64,000 bases of DNA from NCBI RefSeq assembly GCF_003610535.1, contig NZ_RAPN01000005.1, forward strand, positions 62,001 through 126,000, in the 5' to 3' direction. The position numbers and the translations under genes were made by a program. Position 1 is the first letter of the stretch; each line of letters opens with the position of its first letter. Shown one piece after another: positions 35,898 through 44,860 of the stretch. Below the pieces are notes generated by a model, which was given only the letters and a program-made list of their open reading frames with translations, was not told where the DNA came from and did not search any database. This DNA is from Mangrovibacterium diazotrophicum (GTDB lineage Bacteria; Bacteroidota; Bacteroidia; Bacteroidales; Prolixibacteraceae).

Positions 35898-37289
35898 TTA
35901 CAGGTGGATTACCTCGTCGTAAGCGGCAGCTGCTGCTTCCATAATCGCCTCGCTCATGGTTGGGTGAGGGTGAATTGATTTGATCAATTCGTGACCGGTA
36001 ATTTCCAAACGTTTTGCAACGACCAGCTCAGCAACCATTTCAGTTACATTGCCACCGATCATGTGTGCGCCTAACAGTTCGCCGTATTTCGCATCGAAAA
36101 CCAGTTTTACGAAACCGTCTTTCTGACCGGCAGAACTTGCTTTACCACTGGCAGAGAATGGGAATTTACCAACTTTTACTTCGTAACCGGCTTCTTTCGC
36201 TTTGGCCTCAGTTAAACCAACTGAAGATACTTCCGGCATGGTATAAGTACATCCTGGAATGTTGCCATAGTCAACCGGGTGTGGATTTTGACCGGCGATT
36301 TTTTCAACGCAAGTGATCCCTTCAGCAGAAGCAACGTGTGCCAATGCTGGGCCATGAACGATGTCGCCGATTGCATAAACGCCTTCAACGTTTGTGCGGT
36401 AGAAATCATCAACAATGATTTTACCTCTTTCGGTTTTAACACCCATTTCTTCCAAACCAATACCTTCGATGTTCGTTGCTACACCAACAGCTGATAAAAC
36501 AACTTCGGCTTCCAACTCTTCAACACCTTTCTTGGTTTTAACTTTCACCTTACATACTTTGCCTGAAGTGTCAACAGACTCGACAGAAGAGTCAACCATC
36601 ACTTTCATTTTCATTTTCTTAAATGAACGTTCCAGTGTTTTTGAAACTTCTTCGTCTTCGTTTGGGACCACGTTTGGCAGGAACTCAACCAAAGTTACTT
36701 CAGTTCCAATTGATTGGTAGAAGTAAGCGAATTCGCTACCAATAGCACCTGATCCAACCACAACCATCGATTTTGGCTGTTTCGGAAGCGTCATTGCCTG
36801 ACGATAACCGATGATTTTCTTTCCGTCCTGTGGCAAGTTTGGTAACTCGCGCGAACGTGCTCCGGTTGCTAAAATAATATGTTTGGCTTCAACTTTCGTT
36901 TTTTTGCCGTCAGCATCGGTCACCTCAACAACACCTTTTCCGGCTAATTTACCGAAACCGTTGATGACCTCGATTTTGTTCTTTTTAAACAGGAATTGGA
37001 TCCCTTTGCTCATGCCTTCGGCTACACCGCGGCTGCGTTTTACCATCGCTTCAAAATCCGGCTTCACTTCACCGGTAATGGCTACACCATAATCTGCGGC
37101 ATGAACAGCATACTCATATGCCTGCGCGCTCTTTAACAATGATTTTGTAGGGATACATCCCCAGTTCAAACAGATACCGCCAAGGTTTTCTTTTTCAACC
37201 ACGGCAACTTTAAAACCTAACTGGGCTGCCCGAATGGCGGCAACATATCCGCCAGGGCCACTCCCTATCACTAATACATCGTAGCTCAT
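35898..37289 (-). CDS. lpdA: dihydrolipoyl dehydrogenase
   Basis: Flavoprotein (E3) that reoxidises lipoamide in 2-oxo-acid dehydrogenase and glycine-cleavage complexes, using NAD+. The N-terminal FAD site is VLVIGSGPGGYVAAIRAAQLG and the redox disulfide lies in GGICLNWGCIPTKSLL. The NAD site is VVVGSGAIGSEFAYFYQS, and the active-site His-Glu pair sits in IKSIHPHPTMSEAIMEA near the end. Its 463 residues are normal. No E1 or E2 gene is adjacent, so it may serve several complexes. Confidence 0.95.
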   Translation of the reverse strand: MSYDVLVIGSGPGGYVAAIRAAQLGFKVAVVEKENLGGICLNWGCIPTKSLLKSAQAYEYAVHAADYGVAITGEVKPDFEAMVKRSRGVAEGMSKGIQFLFKKNKIEVINGFGKLAGKGVVEVTDADGKKTKVEAKHIILATGARSRELPNLPQDGKKIIGYRQAMTLPKQPKSMVVVGSGAIGSEFAYFYQSIGTEVTLVEFLPNVVPNEDEEVSKTLERSFKKMKMKVMVDSSVESVDTSGKVCKVKVKTKKGVEELEAEVVLSAVGVATNIEGIGLEEMGVKTERGKIIVDDFYRTNVEGVYAIGDIVHGPALAHVASAEGITCVEKIAGQNPHPVDYGNIPGCTYTMPEVSSVGLTEAKAKEAGYEVKVGKFPFSASGKASSAGQKDGFVKLVFDAKYGELLGAHMIGGNVTEMVAELVVAKRLEITGHELIKSIHPHPTMSEAIMEAAAAAYDEVIHL

Positions 37290-37404
37290 AATAGTTGTTT
37301 CGTTATTTTTTCGACTGTAATGAAAACATCTAATGTTCTAAAAAGTTTTGAAAAAATGTTCCGGAGAAAAGATTTCAAAAATCGAAAGATTTCGCTCGCT
37401 TCGG

Positions 37405-37432
37405 AAACAAAAAAGCCGGTAAAAACCGGCTT
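37405..37432 (-). terminator. terminator of the DUF4369/TlpA gene
   Basis: AAGCCGGT (37413-37420) pairs with ACCGGCTT (37425-37432) around a 4-nt loop; on the minus strand a run of T follows. Confidence 0.85.
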
Positions 37433-37438
37433 TATATT

Positions 37439-38536
37439 TTAATCTAAAAGTTCTGCAAGTTTGCTGTCGAGTGCTTCACCGCGTAAATCTTTTGCGATGA
37501 TTTTTCCATCGGGATCCAACAGAATTGAGTGTGGAATTGAAGTTACATCGTAAAGGCGAGCAACTTCATTTTGCCAGTATTTCAAATCCGACACATGGTG
37601 CCACGCCAGTTTATCGTCATCGATGGCTTTCAACCAGGCATCTTTATCGCGATCCAGAGATACACCCAAAATATCGAAGCCTTTATCTTTGTATTTATTG
37701 TAAGCCGCAACAACATTCGGGTTTTCCTGACGACATGGTCCGCACCAGCTTGCCCAAAAGTCAACTAACACATACTTTCCGCGCAATGAAGAAAGTGTCA
37801 GGGGGTTTCCTTCCGGATCGTTCATTGTAAAGTCAGGTGCTTCAACACCAACGGCCGTTTTTGCCTGTGCTGCCACCATCTCGTTCAATTTAACGACGTA
37901 TTCTGATTCTGCCAATTTCGGATCGAAACCATCAACGAGGCTTTTCAGCTCAGCATATTCCAAACGACCACCTAACTGCGACAATGCGATGAATGGTCCG
38001 ACAACGCTATTACTGTGTTCGCGAACAAAGTTTTTCGCATAAACTTCCATGTTGTCGGAAGCCGCTTCAATATCGATACGGATGCGATCCATTTCGTCCT
38101 GGTTACCGGTTGCAGCAGCTTGAGAATACTGAGTTTGATATTCGCGGATTTTTTGGCCAAGGTTGGTTACTTCATCAACATACGTATTGAAAATATCAGT
38201 CGTTTCTGAACCGGTGATTTTTGTTGCACGAAGGCTATCCTTGTAACTTTCTACTTTAATATTTGCATTCTCCAGGAAGAATTGAGCGAAATAATCACGC
38301 TCATTCAAGCGTAAAAAGTTCAACTCCGGCAATCCTGCTGATCCTTCGAAGGTGAATTTTCCAGCAACAAGTTTCGCGGTGTCTACAACCAACGGCTGAC
38401 CAGCCTGTGCTTTCACCAGGTATACAACACCCGAGTCCAATCCGGCAATGGTACCGCTCACCGTATATTTATTTGAATTGCTTTGACAAGCGGCGAGCAC
38501 CATCACAAGCAGGATGATTGGAAATAATTTTTTCAT
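37439..38536 (-). CDS. lipoprotein thioredoxin with DUF4369 domain
   Basis: A TlpA/ResA-like thiol-disulfide reductase facing the periplasm. The signal ends LAAC (Cys17). Residues about 22-125 are a DUF4369 beta domain (YTVSGTIAGLDSGVVYLVKA), typical of Bacteroidetes. After a helical linker the thioredoxin domain starts near residue 230, with the active site W-C-G-P-C (Cys265/Cys268) in LVDFWASWCGPCRQENP and a cis-Pro in DVTSIPHSILLD. The start overlaps the meaB stop by 4 nt, so the genes are coupled. The reductant and substrates are unknown; cytochrome maturation or general disulfide repair are possible. Confidence 0.9.
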   Translation of the reverse strand: MKKLFPIILLVMVLAACQSNSNKYTVSGTIAGLDSGVVYLVKAQAGQPLVVDTAKLVAGKFTFEGSAGLPELNFLRLNERDYFAQFFLENANIKVESYKDSLRATKITGSETTDIFNTYVDEVTNLGQKIREYQTQYSQAAATGNQDEMDRIRIDIEAASDNMEVYAKNFVREHSNSVVGPFIALSQLGGRLEYAELKSLVDGFDPKLAESEYVVKLNEMVAAQAKTAVGVEAPDFTMNDPEGNPLTLSSLRGKYVLVDFWASWCGPCRQENPNVVAAYNKYKDKGFDILGVSLDRDKDAWLKAIDDDKLAWHHVSDLKYWQNEVARLYDVTSIPHSILLDPDGKIIAKDLRGEALDSKLAELLD

Positions 38537-39663
38537 TCTTTTACTTTTTGAGATTGATAATATGTTTCTAATAATTCTTTTGCTGCAACAAACGAGCTCA
38601 ACTCTTCATTCAATACCTGTCCTTCAAAATTTCCGAGTATTTCTTTGATCTTGGGGTTTTGGTAGAAGTTCGATTTCAGCTGATCATTAATCGTTTCGTA
38701 CATCCAGAACTTCGACTGTTCGCTTCGCTTAAACTGAAAGTAACCGTTCTGATTGACGTGGCTAAGATAATCATTGATTGTTTTCCAAATCTTGTCGATT
38801 CCAATCTTTTTATAAGCCGAGCAAGTCAGTACCTTAGGCTTCCAGCCCGAATCGGTAGGCGGAAACAACTGCAAGGCACTCATGTACTGAACACGCGCCA
38901 TTTCTGCCCGATCTACGTTGTCGCCGTCGGCCTTATTTATCGTGATGGCATCGGCCATTTCCATAATTCCACGTTTGATTCCCTGCAACTCATCTCCCGC
39001 TCCGGAAAGCATCAGCAACAAGAAAAAGTCGACCATGGAATGAACGACGGTTTCGCTTTGTCCAACCCCAACAGTCTCGATAAAAATGACATCGAAACCT
39101 GCAGCCTCGCAAAGAATAATGGTCTCGCGCGTTTTCCGGGCAACACCACCCAGCGAGCCCGCCGAAGGAGAAGGACGAATGTAAGCATTCGGGTCGATTG
39201 AGAGTTCTTCCATGCGGGTCTTGTCACCCAGGATACTTCCTTTCGACCGTTCGCTACTCGGGTCGATCGCCAAAACTGCCAGCTTGTGACCCAGCGAGGT
39301 AATATATTTACCGGTCGACTCAATAAAAGTACTCTTCCCAACCCCCGGCACACCTGTAATCCCGATTCTGATTGATTTTCCGCTGTATGGCAAACATTTC
39401 AGAATAATTTGCTGCGCAATTTTCTGGTGTTCCGGCTTCGAGCTTTCAACCAGCGTTACCGCCTTGCTCAAAATAGTCCGGTTACCTTCAAGAATTCCGG
39501 CTACATACTCCTCAACAGAAAGCTGATTTTTCCGTTTATTCTTCAGAAATCGCTGAATTGAGCTCTCATCAAACGAGTCGGGCTGTTCCACTCCACTATT
39601 CACATTCAAACCTTTGTAGGCCTCATCATTCTCTATATGGTGATGTTCGTGATCTCCTATCAT
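38533..39663 (-). CDS. meaB: MeaB-like GTPase of methylmalonyl-CoA mutase
   Basis: G3E-family P-loop GTPase that protects and reloads the B12 cofactor of methylmalonyl-CoA mutase. It has G1 GVPGVGKSTFIES (about 103-115), the DPSSERSKGSILGDKTRM segment, ETVGVGQSE, and a G4-like NKADGDN. The N-terminal 60 residues are His- and acid-rich (IGDHEHHHIENDE) and precede a helical region. The mutase genes are not in this window. It is translationally coupled to the thioredoxin-like lipoprotein, a pairing with no obvious biochemical reason. Confidence 0.93.
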   Translation of the reverse strand: MIGDHEHHHIENDEAYKGLNVNSGVEQPDSFDESSIQRFLKNKRKNQLSVEEYVAGILEGNRTILSKAVTLVESSKPEHQKIAQQIILKCLPYSGKSIRIGITGVPGVGKSTFIESTGKYITSLGHKLAVLAIDPSSERSKGSILGDKTRMEELSIDPNAYIRPSPSAGSLGGVARKTRETIILCEAAGFDVIFIETVGVGQSETVVHSMVDFFLLLMLSGAGDELQGIKRGIMEMADAITINKADGDNVDRAEMARVQYMSALQLFPPTDSGWKPKVLTCSAYKKIGIDKIWKTINDYLSHVNQNGYFQFKRSEQSKFWMYETINDQLKSNFYQNPKIKEILGNFEGQVLNEELSSFVAAKELLETYYQSQKVKE

Positions 39664-39710
39664 CTTTCAAAATTTTTACGAGTTACGAAGGTAAAACTTC
39701 GCTGTAGATA

Positions 39711-39744
39711 AAAAAAACAAGCCGCTCCGAAATTGGAAGCGGCT
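39711..39744 (-). terminator. terminator of the DUF1573 gene
   Basis: AGCCGCT (39720-39726) pairs with AGCGGCT (39738-39744), with inner TCC/GGA pairing in the loop; on the minus strand TTGTTTTTTT follows. Confidence 0.85.
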
Positions 39745-39767
39745 CACATGATGATAAACTATTTCTC

Positions 39768-40859
39768 TTATCCGGCTGCCTGCACATTGGTGGAAATGCG
39801 CAAGATTGTTGTAGGATTCTTGGGATCGTTTGTAATTACAGTGATGGCCTTGTTCTGACGACCTCGTTTTCCTTTCGAATTGAATTCGACTTTCAACGGT
39901 ACAGACTCGTTAGCTCCGATCACTTTTTTCTCCGGAGTCACCGCAGTACATCCGCAGGACGTTTTCACATTGCGAATGATCAAATCGCGCTGGCCGGTAT
40001 TTTTCAAAGTGAAGACGCATTCCACTTTGTCGCCTTCCTTAATTTCGCCAAAATCGTGCGAATCTTCACTGAACGATGCTACAGGAGCGCTCGCCAATTC
40101 AGCAGGCGACAACGCTGAGAAGTCTTCCTCGATGGTTGCCGAAACACCTATCGAATTGCGATAATCCGCTTTTCCGTCAACATTCAAATAAATACGGTTC
40201 ATCACAAATCCGTAAGTATGCACTTTTGAGGCGTCGTAACTCACAATGATATTGCCCTTCTCGTGTGGTTTCAAAGTTGATGGCTCAACCTTGACGGTAA
40301 TATTTTCAGGTGGTGTTTTGAAATCCAGGGTAACGGCTGCATCCGAGTCGTTGATGATTTCAAGACTTTCCGTTTTCACTTCGTTTTCCTTGATATTTAC
40401 AAAGGCGATGTGATTAGACATGGCACGCACCGGGCCAATTTCGCGCGGATACAACTCAGCGACTGTTTTTTCACGTTGTTCCACGTTACCTTTAATTCTC
40501 AGAATCGTTCTTGGAACTTCACCGTTACTGGTAACAGTAATCGTTTTGTTGAAAGGCCCCGGACGATTAGCCGGATTGTAACTCACTTTGATAAAACCTT
40601 TTTCGCCGGGAGCGACAGGTTTTTTCGTCCACTCAGGAGTTGTACAGCCGCACGAAGCTTGCACATTATTCAAAATCAACGGCGTTGAACCGTCATTCAC
40701 AAAAGCAAAGTTGTAGGATTGTGATCCTGCAGCCTCCTTAAAGTCACCAAAATCATGCTCGGTTGTTTCGAATACAATTTTAGCCTGAGATGACTGAGCT
40801 TTTAGTTCCCCAACAAATAGTGAAAGGGTTAAAACCAGAAGTAATAATCTCGCTTTCAT
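39768..40859 (-). CDS. DUF1573-repeat periplasmic protein
   Basis: A 363-residue exported protein with two DUF1573 Ig-like repeats: HDFGDFKEAAGSQSYNFAF with CGCT near residues 35-125, and HDFGEIKEGDKVECVFTL with CGCT near 265-360, each ending in an ITVxTNDP-like strand. A third, diverged Ig-like segment lies between them. The CGC in each repeat is the family's conserved Cys pair. I chose the ATG at 40859 because it starts a signal peptide (MKARLLLLVLTLSLFVGELKAQ); the longer frame has no such start. The role is unknown; an envelope or adhesion function is plausible. It is divergent from the histidine-kinase gene. Confidence 0.87.
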   Translation of the reverse strand: MKARLLLLVLTLSLFVGELKAQSSQAKIVFETTEHDFGDFKEAAGSQSYNFAFVNDGSTPLILNNVQASCGCTTPEWTKKPVAPGEKGFIKVSYNPANRPGPFNKTITVTSNGEVPRTILRIKGNVEQREKTVAELYPREIGPVRAMSNHIAFVNIKENEVKTESLEIINDSDAAVTLDFKTPPENITVKVEPSTLKPHEKGNIIVSYDASKVHTYGFVMNRIYLNVDGKADYRNSIGVSATIEEDFSALSPAELASAPVASFSEDSHDFGEIKEGDKVECVFTLKNTGQRDLIIRNVKTSCGCTAVTPEKKVIGANESVPLKVEFNSKGKRGRQNKAITVITNDPKNPTTILRISTNVQAAG

Positions 40860-40928
40860 AGGCAATTTTTCGTAAAATAGTTTTGGGTTAAAATCGTTAA
40901 TACTTGCGTAAAACCAGTACTTTAAATA

Positions 40929-40936
40929 CAAAGCTA
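40929..40936 (-). promoter_or_regulatory. candidate -7 box of the DUF1573 gene
   Basis: TAGCTTTG on the minus strand matches TANNTTTG exactly, 69 bp before the start codon. No TTTG lies at the right distance, so this is a partial match. Confidence 0.35.
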
Positions 40937-41058
40937 AGAAAGCCTGAGAGCAAACGCTGTTAATTGCAATAAACTTTTGTTAATGAGTTGTTAACACCCC
41001 TGCAGTATATTGAAAATTAAGCTAGTTTCGCAATTCAACGGTTTAGAATTGAGGGTTT

Positions 41059-42429
41059 ATGGGTCGGAATACATTGCGTGTTATAATCATTTTAGCCACA
41101 TTTTCGGTGCTCGGAATCCTGGTTATCCAGTTTTTCTTCCTGAAGAATACGGTCGATTTAAATGAACGAAAGTTCCATGAATCGACAACCCAGGCATTAA
41201 AAAACGTAGCTCAAAGCCTTGTGGATTACAACTCAAAAACATTGGGCTACCAAAGCAATTACGACCCTTACAATTCTGTCGACCAGATTTCGAACAACTA
41301 CTATGTTGTCAATGTCAACGACGTCATCAACCCAAGCCTGCTGGAGCATTTACTTTTGGTTGAGTTCAAGCGTTTCAACATCGAGCTCGACTTTGAATAT
41401 GCTATTTACGATTGTGAAACCAACCAGATGGTCTACGGCATCTCATACGCTGCCAATAAGGATACCTTGATTCGCTCCACTTATATCCCGGCAAACGCCA
41501 CCGGTCAGCCTATGACCGACGAGGAGATCTTTGAAAACCACTACGCCCTAAAACCGACTAAAATTACAAGGCCTTTGTTGCCCACCTGCGACAAATACAC
41601 CTATTACTTTGGTGTCTATTTCCCGAACCGGAGCCAGTATTACAGCAGCCACGTTCAGGCCTGGTACATGGTTAACGGCTTCCTCATCATCGTCATCCTT
41701 TTCTTTGGATATACATTGTATGTCATCTTCAGGCAGCGGCAACTTAGCGAGATTCAAAAGAATTTCATCAATAACCTGACGCACGAATTCAAAACACCGA
41801 TTGCAGCCATTCGTTTGTCGGCCAAAGTGCTCGAAGATCCCAAAATCATCGAACACCCGAGACGGCTGACGGAATATGCCCGTATTGTTGGGGAGCAAAC
41901 GCAGCGTCTGACGTCACAAGTTGAAAAGGTGTTGCAAATGGCCAGTCTCGAGAAGAAGATAATTGAACTGGATAAGACGGAAATTCACCTAAATGAATTC
42001 GTTGAAAAAACAATTACCGATTTCAAAAGCAGCCAGGAAACAGCCGTTGATTTCATTCAATTTGAAAAACTTCCGGTGGATGTGAAAATCAAAGCCGATG
42101 CACTGCACTTTTCAAATATCATTTTTAATATTCTCGACAACGCCGTTAAATATTGCCACGAAACACCGGACATCAAGGTGAGCCTCACCAAAGTGAAGAA
42201 TACCATCTATTTGAGGTTCGCGGATAACGGTATCGGCATTCCCAAAGAATACCGCAAAAAGATCTTTGGCCGGTTCTTCCGGATTCCAACCGGAGACATC
42301 CACGATGTGAAGGGTTTTGGACTTGGGCTGGATTACGTTCGCAAAATGACCGACTTCCACCGCTGGAAGATAGACGTCGAGGATAATTCACCAAAAGGTA
42401 CTATTTTTACGATAATCATTCCGAAATAA
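41059..42429 (+). CDS. sensor histidine kinase (RprX-like)
   Basis: Membrane sensor kinase, 456 residues. Helix 1 at about 5-28 and helix 2 at about 205-227 enclose a 175-residue periplasmic sensor of no known family. The phospho-acceptor His242 lies in NNLTHEFKTPIAAIRLSAKVL and the ATPase domain ends the protein, with the N box ILDNAVKYC and G boxes DNGIGIPKEYRKKIFGRFFR and GFGLGLDYV. The cognate response regulator begins after 1 nt. This pair resembles RprX/RprY of Bacteroides. The signal is unknown. Confidence 0.93.
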   Translation: MGRNTLRVIIILATFSVLGILVIQFFFLKNTVDLNERKFHESTTQALKNVAQSLVDYNSKTLGYQSNYDPYNSVDQISNNYYVVNVNDVINPSLLEHLLLVEFKRFNIELDFEYAIYDCETNQMVYGISYAANKDTLIRSTYIPANATGQPMTDEEIFENHYALKPTKITRPLLPTCDKYTYYFGVYFPNRSQYYSSHVQAWYMVNGFLIIVILFFGYTLYVIFRQRQLSEIQKNFINNLTHEFKTPIAAIRLSAKVLEDPKIIEHPRRLTEYARIVGEQTQRLTSQVEKVLQMASLEKKIIELDKTEIHLNEFVEKTITDFKSSQETAVDFIQFEKLPVDVKIKADALHFSNIIFNILDNAVKYCHETPDIKVSLTKVKNTIYLRFADNGIGIPKEYRKKIFGRFFRIPTGDIHDVKGFGLGLDYVRKMTDFHRWKIDVEDNSPKGTIFTIIIPK

Positions 42430-42430
42430 T

Positions 42431-43141
42431 ATGAATTTCACGGGTAAGAAAATTTTGTTGGTCGAAGATGACAAGACACTGAATTTTATAGTTAGAGACA
42501 ATCTGGAAGAAGCCGGATACACCGTTACGTCTGCCGAAGACGGAGAAGCGGCCCTTAAGAAATTCCAGGGTGAAGAATTCGATTTATGCTTGCTGGATGT
42601 AATGATGCCAAAACTGGATGGCTTCTCGCTGGCAAAGAAAATACGGGAAAGCAACGAGTCAATCCCTATTTTATTTCTGACAGCGAAAGCGCTGAATGAA
42701 GATAAAATCAACGGTTTCACCATTGGTGGCGACGATTACATTACGAAGCCATTCAGCATGGAAGAATTGCTGATGCGCATCCGGGTTTTCCTGAAACGCA
42801 GCATGCCTGCCAACGAAACCGAGAGCGAATTGACCAACTGCAAAGTCGGCCATTTTGATTTTTACTTCGACAATCTCACGCTTCAGAGCGGCGACGAAAA
42901 AAGAACACTCACTTATAAAGAAGCTGAACTACTTCGCTATTTCTGCGAAAATCCAAATACTGTTTTGAGTCGTTCTGACATCCTCAAAAATGTTTGGGGT
43001 TCCGACGACTACTATCTGGGACGAAGCCTGGACGTTTTCATTTCCCGACTTCGGAAATACCTGGGCAGCGATGATAATATCAAAATCATCAACCTGCACG
43101 GAATCGGCTTCCGCTTCAACGCGCCGATCGAACGCAAATAA
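42431..43141 (+). CDS. OmpR-family response regulator (RprY-like)
   Basis: A 236-residue two-domain regulator. The receiver has acidic residues Glu12, Asp13 and Asp14, phospho-acceptor Asp56 (LCLLDVMMPKLDGF), Thr in LFLTAKA and Lys in YITKPFSMEELL. The DNA-binding winged helix covers about 140-232 (LTYKEAELLRYFCENPNTVLSR, SLDVFISRLRKYL). It starts 1 nt after the kinase stop and is followed 12 bp later by a TauE-like gene that may be its target. The overall family is that of RprY; direct targets cannot be read here. Confidence 0.95.
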   Translation: MNFTGKKILLVEDDKTLNFIVRDNLEEAGYTVTSAEDGEAALKKFQGEEFDLCLLDVMMPKLDGFSLAKKIRESNESIPILFLTAKALNEDKINGFTIGGDDYITKPFSMEELLMRIRVFLKRSMPANETESELTNCKVGHFDFYFDNLTLQSGDEKRTLTYKEAELLRYFCENPNTVLSRSDILKNVWGSDDYYLGRSLDVFISRLRKYLGSDDNIKIINLHGIGFRFNAPIERK

Positions 43142-43153
43142 CCGAATGCTGCA

Positions 43154-43522
43154 ATGACTGCCTCGCAAATAATTCTGCTTGTTTTGGTCGGACTCTCAGC
43201 CGGGCTTTTAGGCGGAACGTTGGGTGTTGGCGGAGGAATTGTTGTGATTCCGGCATTAGTGTTCCTATTTGGTTTCAATCAGCATGCAGCACAAGGAACA
43301 ACCCTGGCATTCATGCTTCCGCCAGTTACGATTCTGGCTACCTGGAACTACTGGAAGAACGGGCATGTAGACTGGCGCTATTCGCTGATTTTATCGGTGA
43401 CCTTCCTGATCGGAGCCTACCTGGGATCAATATTCGTTCAGTACATTCCCGATCGGATTTTGAAAAAAGTGTTTGGATTCCTACTGCTTTTTATGGCTGC
43501 AAAAATGATTTTCTCTAAATAA
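43154..43522 (+). CDS. half-size TauE/SafE-family membrane protein
   Basis: A 122-residue membrane protein with about four helices. The start LSAGLLGGTLGVGGGIVVIPALVFLFGF is the signature first helix and Gly-rich loop of TauE/SafE sulfite- or sulfonate-exporter-type carriers, repeated later as a shorter IGAYLGSIFV. Full members have two such halves and about 250 residues; this one has a single half, ends with a proper stop and terminator, and shows no frameshift, so it may work as a dimer. It sits 12 bp after the response regulator and may be co-transcribed. Confidence 0.85.
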   Translation: MTASQIILLVLVGLSAGLLGGTLGVGGGIVVIPALVFLFGFNQHAAQGTTLAFMLPPVTILATWNYWKNGHVDWRYSLILSVTFLIGAYLGSIFVQYIPDRILKKVFGFLLLFMAAKMIFSK

Positions 43523-43550
43523 AAAACCCTGCCAAAAGCAGGGTTCTTCG
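43520..43550. terminator. bidirectional terminator between the TauE-like gene and pfkA
   Basis: AACCCTGC (43525-43532) pairs with GCAGGGTT (43538-43545) around CAAAA. The flanks give T-runs on the minus strand (TTTTTTATTT) and a shorter one on the plus strand, so it can serve both convergent genes. Confidence 0.8.
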
Positions 43551-43567
43551 TTTGAGAACAATTATAG

Positions 43568-44605
43568 TTACATAAATTCATCGCCAAATGAAACGCCCAT
43601 CTTCCGGGCTTTTAAAACCAGCGGATGTTCTTTATCCACCAATCTCAGTTTATCGCTGATCTCTTCCAACGGAACAGTTATCAAGCCATTGTTTTTCATA
43701 GCTACCATGGTACCGAAATCGCCGGCTGCGATACACTCGGCTGCAAAAGCGCCATAGCGCGTCGCCAAAATTCGGTCCATCGGGGTTGGGCTACCGCCAC
43801 GCTGGATGTACCCTAACACGGTTTCGCGGGTTTCAATTCCGGTGTAGGTTTGAATTGCTTCCGCCAAATGACGGGCAGCCGAACTCTCTTTCGGGTGAGC
43901 AATTCCCTCAGCCACAACTACAATAGAATATGCTTTTTTACTTTCGTAACGATCTTCAATTTTCTTACAAACCGAACGAATATTGTACTCCAGCTCCGGC
44001 AAAAGAATGATATCTCCACCACCGGCCATACCTGCATACAGTGCGATCCATCCGGCATGGTGCCCCATCACTTCAATAATCATCACCCGCTGGTGCGAGT
44101 TAGCTGTTGTGTGCAAGCGGTCGATCGCTTCGGTGGCAATATTCAGGGCCGAGTCGAAACCAAAAGTTACGTCAGTTCCCCAAACATCATTATCAATTGT
44201 TTTCGGAATACCAATTACATTCAAGCCTTCATTAGCCAGTTTGTTGGCCGTTTTCATCGTTCCGTTTCCGCCGATGCAAACCAAGGCATCCAATCCCAGC
44301 TCATGGTAATTTTGTTTGATCAATTCCGGTTTTTCGTTGTCGCCTTCTTTGACAAATTTATACGGCTTCTCACGAGACGTCCCCAAAATGGTTCCCCCCA
44401 AGGTCAATATGCCCGACAGGTTACTTTCCTTCAACTCCACATAGTCCTTTTCAATCAATCCTGAGTATCCGGCATTAAACCCGATGACTTCCATACCGTA
44501 TTCTACGATCGCTGTTTTTCCTACCCCACGGATGGCTGCATTCAACCCGGGACAATCACCTCCCGCTGTTAAAATTCCAATTCGCTTTGGTTTTCTAGAG
44601 GTCAT
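43568..44605 (-). CDS. pfkA: 6-phosphofructokinase
   Basis: Phosphorylates fructose 6-phosphate to the 1,6-bisphosphate in glycolysis. It has 345 residues. The N-terminal nucleotide site is GILTAGGDCPGLNAAIRG; then LGGTILGTSR; and CIGGNGTMKTANKLA, whose Gly (the residue after Asn) marks the ATP-type rather than the PPi-type active site. PKTIDNDVWGTD holds the catalytic Asp, and the regulatory-type ARG-like ETRETVLGYIQRGGSPTPMDR motif follows. It is monocistronic and convergent with the TauE-like gene. Confidence 0.95.
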   Translation of the reverse strand: MTSRKPKRIGILTAGGDCPGLNAAIRGVGKTAIVEYGMEVIGFNAGYSGLIEKDYVELKESNLSGILTLGGTILGTSREKPYKFVKEGDNEKPELIKQNYHELGLDALVCIGGNGTMKTANKLANEGLNVIGIPKTIDNDVWGTDVTFGFDSALNIATEAIDRLHTTANSHQRVMIIEVMGHHAGWIALYAGMAGGGDIILLPELEYNIRSVCKKIEDRYESKKAYSIVVVAEGIAHPKESSAARHLAEAIQTYTGIETRETVLGYIQRGGSPTPMDRILATRYGAFAAECIAAGDFGTMVAMKNNGLITVPLEEISDKLRLVDKEHPLVLKARKMGVSFGDEFM

Positions 44606-44860
44606 ATTCTGAATTTTAGATTTTCGCTGATTTTCTAATTTCTTCCGAATTTAATAATTCTATTTGGCTTTTAAGTCGCATGGTTGTGATCAATTTTTAC
44701 GGCAGTTATTTTTTCAGGTTCAATATTAACATCGATTCTGTTGAGGTAGGTGAACGAAATCATTCCAACTTATTGCACGCCAGAAAGCTTTTTGCTAATT
44801 TGATTCGCCAATAAACCTGTTTCGGGTTAAAGATTAAATTTCACAGCTAAATTTTGCAAC

